Positions 32,523 through 45,362 of a DNA stretch of 64,000 nt are shown one piece after another; position 1 is the stretch's first letter; each line of letters opens with the position of its first letter. Location: contig NW_019028997.1 in the NCBI RefSeq assembly GCF_002105155.1, positions 62,001 through 126,000 on the forward strand, given 5' to 3'. Source of the stretch: Lobosporangium transversale. Taxonomy: Eukaryota > Mortierellomycota > Mortierellomycetes > Mortierellales > Mortierellaceae. A program made the position numbers and the translations under genes. Under the pieces are notes generated by a model. That model was not told the origin of the DNA and ran no database searches. It was given only the letters and a program-made list of their open reading frames with translations.

Positions 32523-33753
32523 TTAAACGTGTGAGTGCGCCTCAGACTCCTCATGCTGTGTTGCCAGTCGTGGCTTGAACTTGGGTGCAGGAGCAGGGTA
32601 GATATTATAAATGATGATTCCGAGACAAATCAGGACATAGGCGATAGGGTAGAGCTCATTGATCTTTGCTGAGAAGAGGAAGAGACCAAAGAGAAGGCCA
32701 TAGAAATCGCTTGTCAACAAGCTCAGGTTGAAGAACGTAGCGGAGCTGAGACGGAGCAGAATGGGTGAGACCGAATAGAGGAGAAACATGGCAATGTCAA
32801 AACCAATGATGTAGCCGATGATCGGACCTGTCCAAGTAATGCTTTTCAGTTCATGCCTCTCGAGAATCGCCAACTGAATACCATTGATGATCGTAGCCCA
32901 GAATCCGAGTTGACCAACGACCTCATACATGGGTCGCTGACGAACCAAGTACTCCTGCCCAACGTTGGAGAAAGCATAAAAGGTGGCTCCAACGAGGCAG
33001 AAAAGATCTCCTTTGATATAATCAGTGCCAGGATAATCCTTGCCTGCCCTCATGTCAGACCAGATGAGGAAAGCCATGCCGACCAAACAGACGAAGACAC
33101 CCAAATAATGCCAGCGGACAAAACGCATCTTTAGGAAAAAGACGGACAATAACACGACACAAGGAATTGTCCATGCGTCGAGGAGCATGGCTGAGAGAAG
33201 CGAGGTATAACTGTACGCCTTGACAATGAAGTAGTTGCCTTCGACATCAATCAGTGCAAACAAGATATCTAATTGTATTAAGAGTAGAAACAGTTAGGGA
33301 AAAAGAAAAAAAAAAAGAAAAAAGAAAAAATAAAAAGAATGGGTATTACTTACAATAGAGCGACCTGCGTCGGATAATTTCCCACCATCCCGAAAATCCC
33401 ACCTTGAAGAGGGTGATGGTGGTATACACGACACCAAGGACAAGGTAGTTTAGGAAGGACTGCGTAGTGGGGATGGAGATATTGTTGGTCTGCGCCAGTT
33501 CAGTGGTCAGGATCGTCGTTGCAGTGATACACAAGGCCAAGAATTGACCCAAGAGTACGATTGTCAGGACACGACGAGTGAACAAGGTGGCCAAACGCTC
33601 CCTCCATGTAGCAGGAGTCGCTACTGGTGACGGCTGAGCATATGTGGACTCGTCATCTACTTGGTACTGATCGAGCTCTGCTTTATCTTCTGATAATGCC
33701 AGGTTGTTGTTGTTGCTGTTTTGGTTGTAATTGTCAGCCATGTCTGTAGTCAA
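32523..33753 (-). CDS. SLC35F-type solute carrier
   Basis: Multi-pass transporter of the SLC35F/DUF914 group in the drug/metabolite superfamily. Exons are 33753-33354 and 33268-32523, joined in frame at Tyr-Tyr-Ile-Leu. An alternative Met lies four codons downstream. A polar Asn-rich N-terminus of about 55 residues precedes some ten membrane segments, beginning RRVLTIVLLGQFLALCITAT. Family-like text includes LIDVEGNYFIVKAYSYTSL, LLDAWTIPCVVLLSVFFLK and YLGVFVCLVGMAFLIWSD. The C-terminus is cytoplasmic and ends EESEAHSHV. Substrates of SLC35F members are mostly unknown, so none is proposed. Location is probably Golgi, vacuole or plasma membrane. Confidence 0.88.
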
Positions 33754-34589
33754 TAATTCTTCTGATTTGTTTTGTTCTGCGTTGTATATTTTTTTTTATA
33801 AGGGAAGAATGTATGAATCGTCTTTTAGGTATGGAAGGGGTGAAAAGACGGAAAGCGGCCCGCTGATCCAAGATGTGGAATCAATCTTCCTTTTATACAT
33901 TCATTCCATCTGATTCTGCCCTTCCTTGGTGACAACTTTTTATTATTATGCTCTTTTGTTATAATATCTCCGCATCATTTTTTTTTTTTTTTTTTTTTTT
34001 TTTTGAGAGCGGAGTAGATGGGGTTTGTTTATTTATTGACATGTCATCAGTACGGTACACAGCCATGTCCTTTCTACTGAATCCGGAGTAATTAAAGTTA
34101 CTCGTCAAAACAGATGAATATCACTAAACATGCACCGATGAAAAAAAAAAAAAAAAAAAAAAAAAGACAAAGACAAAGGAAGGGTCTAGTCAAGTACAGA
34201 TATATATATATATAATACTATAATACATGTTTTATACAAATAGCGCCCGTATTAGATCTAAAGTAAAAAGGATATGATGTGGCATTCAGAAGGAGTTTCA
34301 CGGACATTCTTGCGGAATGCTAAAAGCTTCTTGCCCAATCCAAATGATAAGAATCCTTCACGCACGTGTGTGAAAAAATGCTTCGCCCTTGTCTTGTCTT
34401 TCACATTTTTGAACACTCAAACCAAGCAGTCACCATTTTTCATTTATACATTGAGTGATGCGCTGTGTGAGCCACGCAAGCGCACGTTAAATGTTCGAGG
34501 GGATGGGGGAATAATATTCGATAAACTCAAGTCTTTTTTTTTTGTCATTGCTAATTCACGGCATTCAACATTGATCAACAACTCGAGAC
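33754..34589. other. Divergent promoter region (SLC35F-like / RPN14)
   Basis: This 836-base interval separates two divergent starts. It has a T-run at 33978-34004, an A-run at 34141-34165 and a short TA repeat near 34200. No gene is supported. Confidence 0.5.
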
Positions 34590-36796
34590 ATGGGAATCGA
34601 CGCAAACCCGCCTACACCCTTGGTGCAAGTGACCGTTCAGGCAGACTGGACTGACTTGATTGCTGAAGTACTCCGACATAACAGCACAGGAACCTTTTGG
34701 ATCTCTTGTTATAGAAGAGGTTAGATCATGCCTTACAATAACACCATTGAAAAAACGTTGAATCAAGGATGATAATTTTTTTTATTTATTTTGATCCTGC
34801 CATATTCCATAGGATCTCCTTCCATCCATGGATCTGCAAAAGTGTCTGTTGTTGAAGACCACAAAGTGCATTTTACTGGGCATGACGGTATCGAACTTGA
34901 AAGGATTACAAACGTACACAATTCAGATTTTTTGACAGTTGATTTGACAATCCAAAGGATATCGCAAGGTGGCGAACAACTAGTAAATCATCGTAGCTTA
35001 TATTTATGAAAAGAACATCACTGCTATCTCATTTTAGTATTCCTTCAAGGTCAAAATCCCTGAATACGAAAACATAGAGATAGAAGTATATGGGACTGGC
35101 AGAAGAACCAACTTTGCAAAGGTAACTAGTCTGTCTCGCTGTTTTATATTTAATTTCCTTGAATGTATTGTACTCAGAGGTATATTAACTCCTACCAAAC
35201 TCTTGCACAACTCTTTCTGAACGAGAACAGATTTCCTCACTGGATGTGTCGCCAGAAGGAGCATTATTTGTCATTGGAACAGAGGATGGAACTATCAGAA
35301 TCGGAGAATCAGAGACAGGACGTATCACTGTAAGGGTGCTATGGGTGCTATGCATATGAAGAACTGTATTCGCAGACAAAAGTTTTTTTTTTTTTTTTTT
35401 TTTTATTTTATTTTTTATCTTTTTTTATTTTTGTTATTATTTCTCCAACTTACACGCCGTTATACATGACTATCAACTAGCAAGAGCTCAAGGGTCATAT
35501 TCAATACGTCAACACATGTCGATTCTTTCCTTCTGGACAAGGTATGAAGGAAATATATACATTTATATTATAGTTTTCTGGAAAAGCACTGGTCAATGGA
35601 GATGGATACATGCAGCAACAGCAGTGATAAAGCTCTTACAATTTGTTTGTGTCCTTTCATATAATCAATCAACAGTTGTCCTCAGTGGAGGTGGCGATTT
35701 CTTGCTAAAGATTTGGTCCGTATTGGATGGAAGCTGCCCTGTTACTATGAGGGGTCATGTTAAACGTAAGCGAGAGCTGCTGAGATATGAAAGACTGTTG
35801 TTGTTCATGAATATAAAAATGAAAAATACAAAATTGACTCTTGGCTTCTTCGTTTCTCCAAAAATAGCCGTCACGGACACCGCCATTGTCGATAGAGGAC
35901 GCAATATCCTGTGTAAGATAAAGTTTGGAACGTTGACACGTTGTAGTGAATACAAGTGAACAAAAAGCTAAACTTCCCAACGCTCGGTGTATATGCCGAT
36001 CCCCTATAGCATCTTCGAATGATGGAACTGTCAAGCTTTGGGAGGTTGGTAAGTTTGATTCTATAAACAAAGCAATGTTGATTTCAAAATAAGATTAAAC
36101 AAAATGAAATATCGCGAGACCTGACATGAGCTCTTTGGATAGCATCTGGATCAACTATTCGAACGCTTGCACAGCATAAAGAAAAGATTAATGCTATAGC
36201 TGTAGACACTTGGAGAACACCACTGGACTCAAAGTTATTGTTGGGTATGTAAGATTCTATGTTGACCCCTATAAAGCTATTTTGTGCTTGAAATGTTTCT
36301 GTTGTGCTGATAGTATGTTTGAGTTGTTATGATCTAGATCCAAGAGAAGTAGGTACTGAAGGGAAGCTGGTCATTGCGGCTTCGGAGTCTGGATTTTTAT
36401 ATGGTCTTGATGTACGGGCCTCAGAGGAGGTAAGAACATGATCGCGGCCCTGTATCATGGCTTTTTAGCGAAACTTCTTTACTGAGAATTAACACCTATG
36501 CTTTGTAACTTTTATGTTCATACTTGAATAGGCATTTAATCGAAAATCATACAACAAAACACCAGTTCGCGCTTGCGCGTTTTCTGCTCAGCATTCCTTG
36601 ATTGCAACGGGAACATCAGATGGCGTTGTCGAGCTATTTGATATTCGCAAGTCAAAGTAAGTATAGTTTGAATTACGAGTTATTTTTATTTTATTTTATT
36701 TTATTTTATTTTATTTTTCTGTTTCCGTAGTCCAAGAGAGCTTTTTTTTATTTATTGTTATTTTATTATTATTACTACTACTACTGCTACTACTAT

Positions 36797-36863
<67 letters not shown>

Positions 36864-37342
36864 TTTGATAGACTAATTATTTTATGGAAATTATTATTAG
36901 TGAGATGCTGAATAGGTTTCAGCATAGCTCTGCAGGGATCTCAAGCCTCATTTTTGGCCCATCAATTGACTCTTTAGAACATGGCGGTCCACGTTTGATT
37001 GTTGGCTCTGGTATGTTAATTAGAAGTGTAAAGAAGAGGAAGAAGTTTCAGTCATTTTGAATGCTCATTTCTAATATTTATATTTATTAATTTATGCAGC
37101 TTTATTTGTCTAACGAGAGCTAACTAATATATATACATGTAACTTGCAATGTAATAGATGATAGCGCTCTGTATGAGATTCGATCGGTGAGAGAATCAAT
37201 TGTTCAGGTTGAACGGGAATATGTTGGCTATGATCTGGATGGACCAGCTCATGCAAGGCTCGTTGGAGGAGGCCCTGCAGTGATTGCAGTTGCGAAGGAG
37301 GGTGGTCTACTGCGCTTTGGCAGTGGAACACAGCCCATCTAG
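34590..37342 (+). CDS. RPN14: Proteasomal ATPase-associated factor (Rpn14/PAAF1 homologue)
   Basis: WD40 protein that chaperones assembly of the 19S base by binding Rpt ATPases. Thirteen exons can be joined in frame from the ATG at 34590 to the TAG at 37340-37342. The N-terminus (VQVTVQADWTDLIAEVLRHN) matches the PAAF1 start. Diagnostic blocks follow: NTCRFFPSGQ, VVLSGGGDFLLKIWSVLDGS, VTDTAIVDRGRNIL, SNDGTVKLWEVASGSTIRTL, DPREVGTEGKLVIAASESGF and GTSDGVVELFDIRKSK. The C-terminal blade ends GGLLRFGSGTQPI. Exons are short (about 80-200 bases), a much more split structure than neighbours. The intron near 36660-36910 carries TTTTA, TTA and CTA repeats. Symbol follows yeast. Confidence 0.9.
36690..36862. 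repeat. Compound microsatellite in an RPN14 intron
   Basis: A (TTTTA)n tract at about 36690-36717 is followed by (CTA)n and (TTA)n arrays at about 36773-36862. Confidence 0.9.
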
Positions 37343-37512
37343 TTTTCTTTTTTCCGCACTGACATGAGGTGCATGCAGAACCACTGTAGTCTTTGTTAAC
37401 CTGCGCGTGAAGAAAGAGGGGGGGTCAAAGAAGGACAAGAAAAAAATAAAAAAATAAATAAAGGGGGAGAAAGAAAGAAGGATCAAAACATGATTCTATC
37501 TCTTTCACTCTC

Positions 37513-37543
<31 letters not shown>

Positions 37544-39957
37544 CGACCGTTGTTGTTGTTGTTGTTGTGGATAACAATTGAAGATGTGCAAACACAGAGT
37601 GACATGTGCTTGACTTGATTAGACCAGGACAAAGAAAAAAGTAGTATGTAGGTACACAAAAGGAAATGAAAGTGAGCAAATCCAACCACGCTTTCGACAA
37701 TGACGACAAGGACCATCAGACTATCAACTGAGCCCTATTTAAAAAAGTAGGACGGAGACGCGTTATATTTTTATACGTTTATTTGTCTGAAAGACGGTGA
37801 TTTGGTTCAACATGTTCCAGAGGATGTCAAGACTAGGGTAGGATGAATGATAGAAGAATGTCAATCCCATTGGTCTATTGGGACAAGTGATTTATTGAGT
37901 GACGATTAGTTCAAGAGTGGACAAATAGCATACACATCTGAAGTAGGACAATTAACCGATCAACTATATTTTCAGTTTAATAATCTTTTTTGTTGCAATC
38001 CTGTCCATTCGATATTAAATATATTTCCGGGTCCATTTTTTTTTGTTTTGTGTGTGTAGATTAAATATGTATTATTGTACATGTCCATGTTATTTTGTGC
38101 AACTGCAAAAAAATTGGGGGAAACAAAAGGGAGTGGAATCACAGGCGTTAGCACACACATGGACATGGTCAGGGCAACCTTGCTCTGCTGACGAAAGATC
38201 CTCCATGCAGTAAGAAAAAAAAAAAAAAAAAAAAAAAAATTTAGCGGAGTGCAAGCACAAACTATTTACATGTACAGTCTGTACATAGACCAATGTGTTG
38301 GCATTGCATGGGCATGCGTGTGAAGACAATAAAAAAGAAGGGAAAAAAAAAAAAAAAGGGCGCAGACTTGATGGACATAATTTTTTTTAACTTTTAACTT
38401 GTAGAATAAAGAATAAGGATGTAGTCATTCATATTTCACATCCATACCCACCCATACCATGTGCCCATGGTAGGTGAACTTTCTTTCTATTTTCTTTTTC
38501 ATTCATCCCTTTCTCATTCCTTACATTCTTATTTTCTCATTCCTCTTCTCATTCTCATTCTTATTCATTCTTCTTCTTCTCTCTCTCATCTTCCCATCAG
38601 CCCTTTTACTGATCTTGCTTGCCTTTTCCTTTTACCTGTTTTCGAGGCTATTTCTACACAGTAGAGAAAGAGAAAGAGAAAAAGAAAGAGAAAGAAAGAA
38701 AGAAAGAAAGAAAAAGAGCCTTTAGAATAAATAGATAAACAACCATAGAACGATAGATAACCTGATCAAAAGCCTTAGGTGAGTTTTTTTTCTTTTCTTT
38801 TCTTTTGCTAAGCTCTGATCATTCTAATGATCATTATCATCAGCAACAAGAACAATTCAAACAGTTTGTTCTACTTCCCCCCCTGAGTTTTGCATTCTCG
38901 ATTCTTCTTTTCAGATCCCCACACACTTTGAAACGTTGAATGACCAAATGAACACACACACAAGAGCTTTTGCTTTTTCTTTCTTTACCACACTCTCTCT
39001 TTCTCTCTTCCGTTTACCCTTACCTTTACCTTTACCTTTGCCTTTGCCTTTACGTTTTATTCATTTCTAAAAATGAAAAATCATCCTCCCAAACGGTGGT
39101 GGTGCATGCATGGTCTGGTCTTGGCTCTTTTTTTTATATATTTATATATGTATCTTTTGTTCGTCCCTTACAATAAAGATTCCACCTGTTTATTGTCTGG
39201 GTACGATCCACCTTGGATGTGATCCTCATTCTCTCCACAGTCTCTGCAAACTATCCATTGTTGTAAATCACTTGATCATTCTGTGTATGGGCCGCTGGGG
39301 CACGGTTCATCTTTTCCTCTTTAGATAACCATTTTGTGTGTGTTACTTTTTGGTTCCAATCCTATTCTTTCTCGTATAAATAAGAATCTCTTTTTTTTTT
39401 TTTTTTTTTTTTTCCCTCTTTCTTTCCCTCTCCGTCTCTTGTTCATTCACATTAAAGACAAATGCCTTTATCCCTTACTTTTGTCTAGGTTTGTATCTCT
39501 CTTTGTTTATTTTATATTTTATATTCCAAATATAACCCTTTTTTTTTCTCCTCCATACTCCTGACCCTCGCTTTTGTACGGCTCTGCTTTGTTTCCATTT
39601 TGTTCATACAACTTTTCATTCAATATATATTTTTATTACTTTTATCCGTATAATTTATCTGCTCTTTTTTTTTTTTTTTTTTTTTTTCTTCTTTCTTTCT
39701 TACAGCCTAACAGTAATGGATCCTAGTCTAACAAGCTGAAGCTCTTTTTTTTTTTTATCTCTAAATGTACAATTGAATTCTCTGAATGCAGGTCCCTATC
39801 TACAAATACGCGTCAGGACAATTTACAGACTTCCTCCACAAGCAGCACACCAATAATTGTTGTATCCTTTGCAATAATAAGAATAATAATGCTTCGGATT
39901 TCCCCAATACTTTAATAGCCATTAACAACAACAACAACAACAAAAAAAAAAAGCACA
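37343..39957. other. 2.6-kb spacer and leader of the next gene
   Basis: No supported gene. It holds T-runs at 37509-37543, 39391-39413 and 39667-39688, an A-run at 38215-38239, an AGAAAG repeat at about 38660-38715 and tandem CCTTTA/CCTTTG hexamers at about 39012-39052. CT-rich DNA from about 38470 to 39720, with an AG acceptor-like site before 39790, may be a long leader or 5' UTR intron. A (CAA)n stretch directly precedes the ATG at 39958. Confidence 0.4.
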
Positions 39958-42900
39958 ATGAGCACTCTGAGCACTCCTCGCCTCGACCACAACAGTACAA
40001 TTAACGAGAACAAGAACATTAACAATAGCAGAGACAATAGAATCCTGAACGACCCTGGTATTCAGTCCCTCCACAGCCTACCTCGTACCAACACAACATT
40101 TAAAAACCTCATCATCCCTGAGCATTCCTCGCTACCCTCTCCTCTCTCTCCTCCACTCTCAGTCTCGCCCTCATCCTCTGGGTCATCCATGGCAGACTTT
40201 ATAGCCACTCAGGCCCAACATGGGTTCCCTTCCTTTTCTTCTTCTTCCTCTTCTTCTCTTCCTCCATTCCATCCTTCCTCCAACAACTCCTCTCACTCCA
40301 TTAACGATATCAGCCATCCACATTTGAACAGCGTTTCAGCTTCGCCTTCTCCTCTGGCTACTATTCAGACCTCTCCCGAGGCTTGGTTAGCCCACGCTGC
40401 TGAGCAACGCCGTCATCTCTCTTCAGCCTCATTCTCCTCCACCACCTCCTCGTCCATGTCTCATTTAGTCTCACCACAATCAAAGTCACAGTCACCTGTT
40501 CCACTTGAATTTGGGGAAAGTGAACAGATCCAGGACGGGATACAGAATGTGAAGGATCCCTATCATCAGAGCACTATCATCCCTTTAGACCATGATCATG
40601 ACCATGATCATGAAGAAGATGAGCAGGAGCCAGAGCTGAACATGAACCTTCGACCATCCGAGTTACGGGCATCGTTGATGGCCAGAGCAAAACGCAGCTC
40701 TGCGAGATTGCAGAAGAAGCGGTCAGAATCCATGCCAATAGACATGCTAGACTTGCGACTGTCAATGCAATCGAATCAAAGGCATGTTGCTTTAATGTTT
40801 TTATAATCCTTTTGTTAAAATCATTTTACGGTTGGGAGCCTTGATTCATTGGATTGGGCAAAATGTTGCTTTTGCTTAATGACAACACAACACTATATGG
40901 TCCTTAGATTTGTGTTTTCATATGCATGTGCATATGCTGCATTTGTGACGATAAACACATGATGCATTAATGCCTCTTTGTTTCCCCCCTCTACAAAAAT
41001 ACAAAAGCCAAAGGTCCTTAAAGGAAAAGAGGGGGGAGTCATCAAAAAAAAAAAAAAAAAAAAAAAAAGCATAATGTGGTTGTTCTAGTATTGATGTTGA
41101 ACAACGTGTTGGATCAATCACCCTCCCCCTTTTTACCACCCTTCTTTTCTTTGGCAAAGCAATTTTACATATCAGTAAAGGAAGAAAAGGAAGCGTTGCA
41201 CTCCATATTAAAAAGACACTAAAATCACTAACTAACCTTTTCTTTCTTTTTTTTGCTTCGCTTTTGAATGCTCTATACATACCCCTGCGGATCTATCAAT
41301 GGACTTGACGACTACAACCATTCACACCTACGATTACAACTACAACGATAACGACAATCATCAACACAATGATTTCAATTACACTTTTAACGTTGTGGAA
41401 CCATATTCATCTCACAGCTATAACAGTGTTAGCACCACCACCTTCGATTCTCGTCTGTCTACACAATCCTCATCTTCTTCTATCAGTGCCTGGGCACCTC
41501 GTGAACGCTCTTCCTCCGTTAGCTCTCATACTAGTAATGATTCCGTCAACCTTGATGCCCTTATTGCAGAGGGATCTGACATCAATGAAGAATGCCCACT
41601 CGAGTTGGAGGAGGGCGATGAAGTCGAATGGTCCAGGGAGCAGCGAGCCACACGAAATGTAAGAGGTTTTTTTATTTTTCATTTTTTATTTTTTAAAATG
41701 AAAAAAAAAAAAAAAAAAAAAAAAAAAGCACTTTACTCACCTGGAGACATTTTGGTAATATAAACATATCACAACAATAGCAATATGGATTAAGCGAAAG
41801 CTCTGGTGGAAGCATGCAGATGACCACAGAATCTGAGCTGGACATGAATCATTATGGTGATCAAAACGTTGAGGAGTTCTGGGAGGATCCAGAGGTAATT
41901 TTAACTCGCGCAAAGTCAAAGCAAAAGCCAAAATTGGCTGCATGGAGCGAAAAATCATTCAATCATTGCTGATCCTCTTTTTTTTTTTTTTTTTTTTTTT
42001 TTCTCTCTCTCTTTATCATTTTTGATCATAGGCTTCTTCAATAGAGGACGAGGAACATGATGAGACACTTAAAGATTTCTCCCGCCTTGCTGTCGAAACA
42101 TCCATTCAGCAGATCTCTGGTCTTTCATTGAGCGGCGACATGAGATCGCGAAATGGAAGTATATCTTCCAAGTTCCCAGATGGCAGGAACCCATTCGATC
42201 TAGAGGTTGATTTCATGGATTCGCCCTCTGGCCTTCGGTCGCCGGACCGCAGCAGCAATGCCAGTAACTACAGCAACTCCAGCAGCCATAGAGGTGGTTC
42301 TAGTAGGCTGCCCTCCCCTGGCGCCTCTCGTCTCCCAGGAGCGCCAGGCACATCAGGACTCAAGGCGCCTTCTACCAGACTCGCTCAACCTGCAACGCGA
42401 TCCATGCTTGCTCAACCAAAGACAGGACCATCATCAGGCGCTGCTGCTCCTAGAACTGGAATTGTCCGTCCTGGTGGCGGATTGCCGGCTCCCAGAGCTG
42501 GATCACAGGTGCCCAAGAGTGGCCTTCAGACACCCAAAACTGGACTGCAAGCGCCCAGAGCTGGATCATCCTCTGCCCTGACTGCCAGAGCCTCGATTCC
42601 CAAGCCAGGAACCAGCGGAATAACGCCACCCGGTCGTACAACCGCGAACGCCAAGACTACGACAAAGGTGGCTGTATCAACCTCTCGTCCTCCATCTTCC
42701 GCCTCTGGTATTGTCAAGACCGGAACAGCAACCGCAAAGAGCCAGATTACGTCGCCCAGTGGTCTCAAAAAACCCACTACCACTGCTAATCGCCAATCAC
42801 TTCTTCCAGCTCCATCATCGATTCCAAAGAGCGGATCCGTAGGCACAGGACGCGCAAGCTCCTCCACGAGTCCCAAGCGTGTGCTCACTTCGCCCAATCA

Positions 42901-43381
42901 TCTTACTAGTCCGACTCGCGCACCTTCTGATCGTAGCTCTAGCTCTTCTTACTTGATCTCACCCACCACACCTGCTAGCCGGCGACTTTCCAGTGCTGCT
43001 GGAACCAGCCATTTGGCCCGTCCAAGGTCAGCGACACTAGGTGGAAGGACTTTGTCTATGCATGGGTCGAACGGTCTTCAACATCACGAGGAATATGAGA
43101 CCAATTATTCAACTTTGACTCCTCCTCAGTCACCATCCTCGGCCAAAGCCGGAACAAAGACCGGAATCCCTCGCTCGGGTATTGCAGCACCATCACGGTT
43201 GGTAGCCCCTTCGGTTTCAACTGTAAAGACAGCAGGACGCATGTCTCCTTCGCCCCTGAGTGCTGGCTCCAATTATAGTGGTAGCCAAATTTCAATCTAT
43301 TCTCGTCCTCATACCCCAACATCCTCTTTGCCAACTAGGATTCCAAGCGGTCTTGTTAGTCCTCGAGCTGGGCGACACTAA
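39958..43381 (+). CDS. Ser/Pro-rich protein with SxIP-like microtubule tip motifs
   Basis: Mostly disordered protein of about 860 residues. Exons 39958-40781, 41418-41658, 41781-41894 and 42032-43381 join in frame, but the first intron needs a GC donor (AAAG-GCATGT). If that is wrong, the first exon and the rest (from an ATG at 41299) are two genes. The early part has runs of Ser and a HDHDHDHEEDE patch. The last 350 residues are basic and S/P/G-rich with repeated SRLP, SSIPKSG, TGIPRSG and TRIPSGL. (S/T)xIP flanked by basic and Pro residues is the EB1-binding motif of plus-end tracking proteins such as SLAIN and CLASP. A microtubule-tip role is therefore plausible but is inferred from short motifs only. 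Confidence 0.6.
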
Positions 43382-43390
43382 AAAGAATAA

Positions 43391-43424
<34 letters not shown>

Positions 43425-43789
43425 TCTTTTTTTTTTTTTTTGTGCCGCAATCAAACGATTTGCGAAAAAGTTTGTATTTTTATCTCTGTAGTATCTCTTT
43501 TATCCTATTTTCCTTTCTCTCAACCCAAAGTATACCAACTTGTACCATTGCATTTGCTTTTTTTTTCTTCATTCTTTGTTTTCTTTGGTGCACAAACATA
43601 AACATAAGCACAATCATTTATCACAAAAAAAAAAAAAAAAAAAAAAAGTTTAGCGATAGTAACCTCAAATGACTATCTATTAAAGAAGAAGAAAAAAAAG
43701 TAGTAATGCTACCCCAGCTTTTGTAAATCAGTGTCATTATTAGTTTGTAAGATTTATAAACTCAAATATATATACAAAATGAGCTCTGA
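43382..43789. other. Convergent 3' region
   Basis: A-runs at 43394-43422 and 43625-43647 lie between two convergent genes. No gene seen. Confidence 0.6.
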
Positions 43790-44257
43790 CTACATAAACA
43801 TCCCATCCTTTGCGATAGCTTCCACGATCCGGACTTTTAAGTTCTTGAAGCAAGCATACATTCGACGCTGGAGAGGTCGTGCATGCCAACCCGGTAGATC
43901 GCCACCAGAGATTGGACCAACAGAGCTGGCTCCCGACTGCTGCTCTTGCTGTTCTTCTCCCGTAACATACTCCATCGATGTTGATGCAATATGGAAAGAT
44001 GTAGGATCGAACGTCTCAATCACAAATTCACGACACAAAGGGTCGGGAAATGGCCCAGGGCTATTATTGCCTTTGAATCTGAATGCTTTAAAGACACAAT
44101 CACGCTCTGATCCATCTTCAACCACTGTCTCATTTCCTTCTAATAGTCGCTCAACTAAGCTGTGTTGTCTTGGGAACTAAATCGGTAATAGATAATAATA
44201 ATAAAAAACACACGTTTAATCAAATTGAACTTTTAGCAGCAAATATTTCTTTTTGAT

Positions 44258-44295
<38 letters not shown>

Positions 44296-44779
44296 AGCTA
44301 GTTCTTCTTACCTTCCTCACCATAGCAAGGTACTGGCCAATAACCAATTCCACTTCTTTAAATTTGGCAAGGATTGGTTTGAGATCAAGGTCTTTGTCCG
44401 ATGATTTGAGGCTGCACCAATCGAGATCAGTCAGTTCCTGCGCCAATTCTTGGATCACATTTGCAACTTTGGGGCTGACACTTGATGCTGGGTGTGAAAC
44501 AAGAGTATCATAGGCGATCAAAAAAATTGTCGGAAGAAGCCTAGGATAACAGATTCAAAAAAAAAAAAAAAAAAAAGTTGGTAAATTGGTCAGTTACTAT
44601 ATCCATTAAAAGAGAGAGCAAGCAATACATCTGACTGGTGACTTACTGGGAAAAGATCTCAGTACCAGAGAGTGAGCTCAAGTACGACAATGCATTTTCT
44701 GCTTCTTGGCGATGATCGAATAAAGGCTTCTGTTTGCTTGCAGGGATAGGTTCCGATTTCTGGAGAATTTTCACATCAA

Positions 44780-44834
<55 letters not shown>

Positions 44835-45327
44835 AGTTAAAAGCGTGTTGCATAAGATCATATTTTCAAATAAAAAAAAAAAAAAAAAAAAAAGATCATT
44901 GTTAGTAAACGAACCTTCCAAAACTCTTGCCAAATGTTATCAGAATCCGCCATACGGGCACTCATTTGTCGTTTTCCTTCGTTCCAGTCTTTGGGTGAAT
45001 GCCACCGTATGAAATCTCCTAGCACACATCCAGGATTTGCTGCTTTAAATGCACTCATATCTATTTTAACATTTGATTTGATTTTTTTTTTTTTTTTTTT
45101 TTTTTCAAGATGCATGGTCAATTTTGTGCGTCCAACATACTTTTTTTATAATCAACATGGATAAACTGTAGCTTCGTTTTACCAGAGATGAGTTGGGCAG
45201 ACTGCATCTGGGCTCGTATCTTTGCTGCATCAGATGAAGATCCAAGACCTTCAAAGATGTCTTCTTGCTGCTTGATCATGTCTTCTGTCATATAACCAGG
45301 TTCCTGTTAAAAGCAACGAATGGCACG

Positions 45328-45362
<35 letters not shown>

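Noticed and set aside
39008..39056. CCTTTA hexamers as an interstitial telomere repeat
   Set aside because: The unit is not TTAGGG-type and only about six imperfect copies are present in a pyrimidine-rich region.
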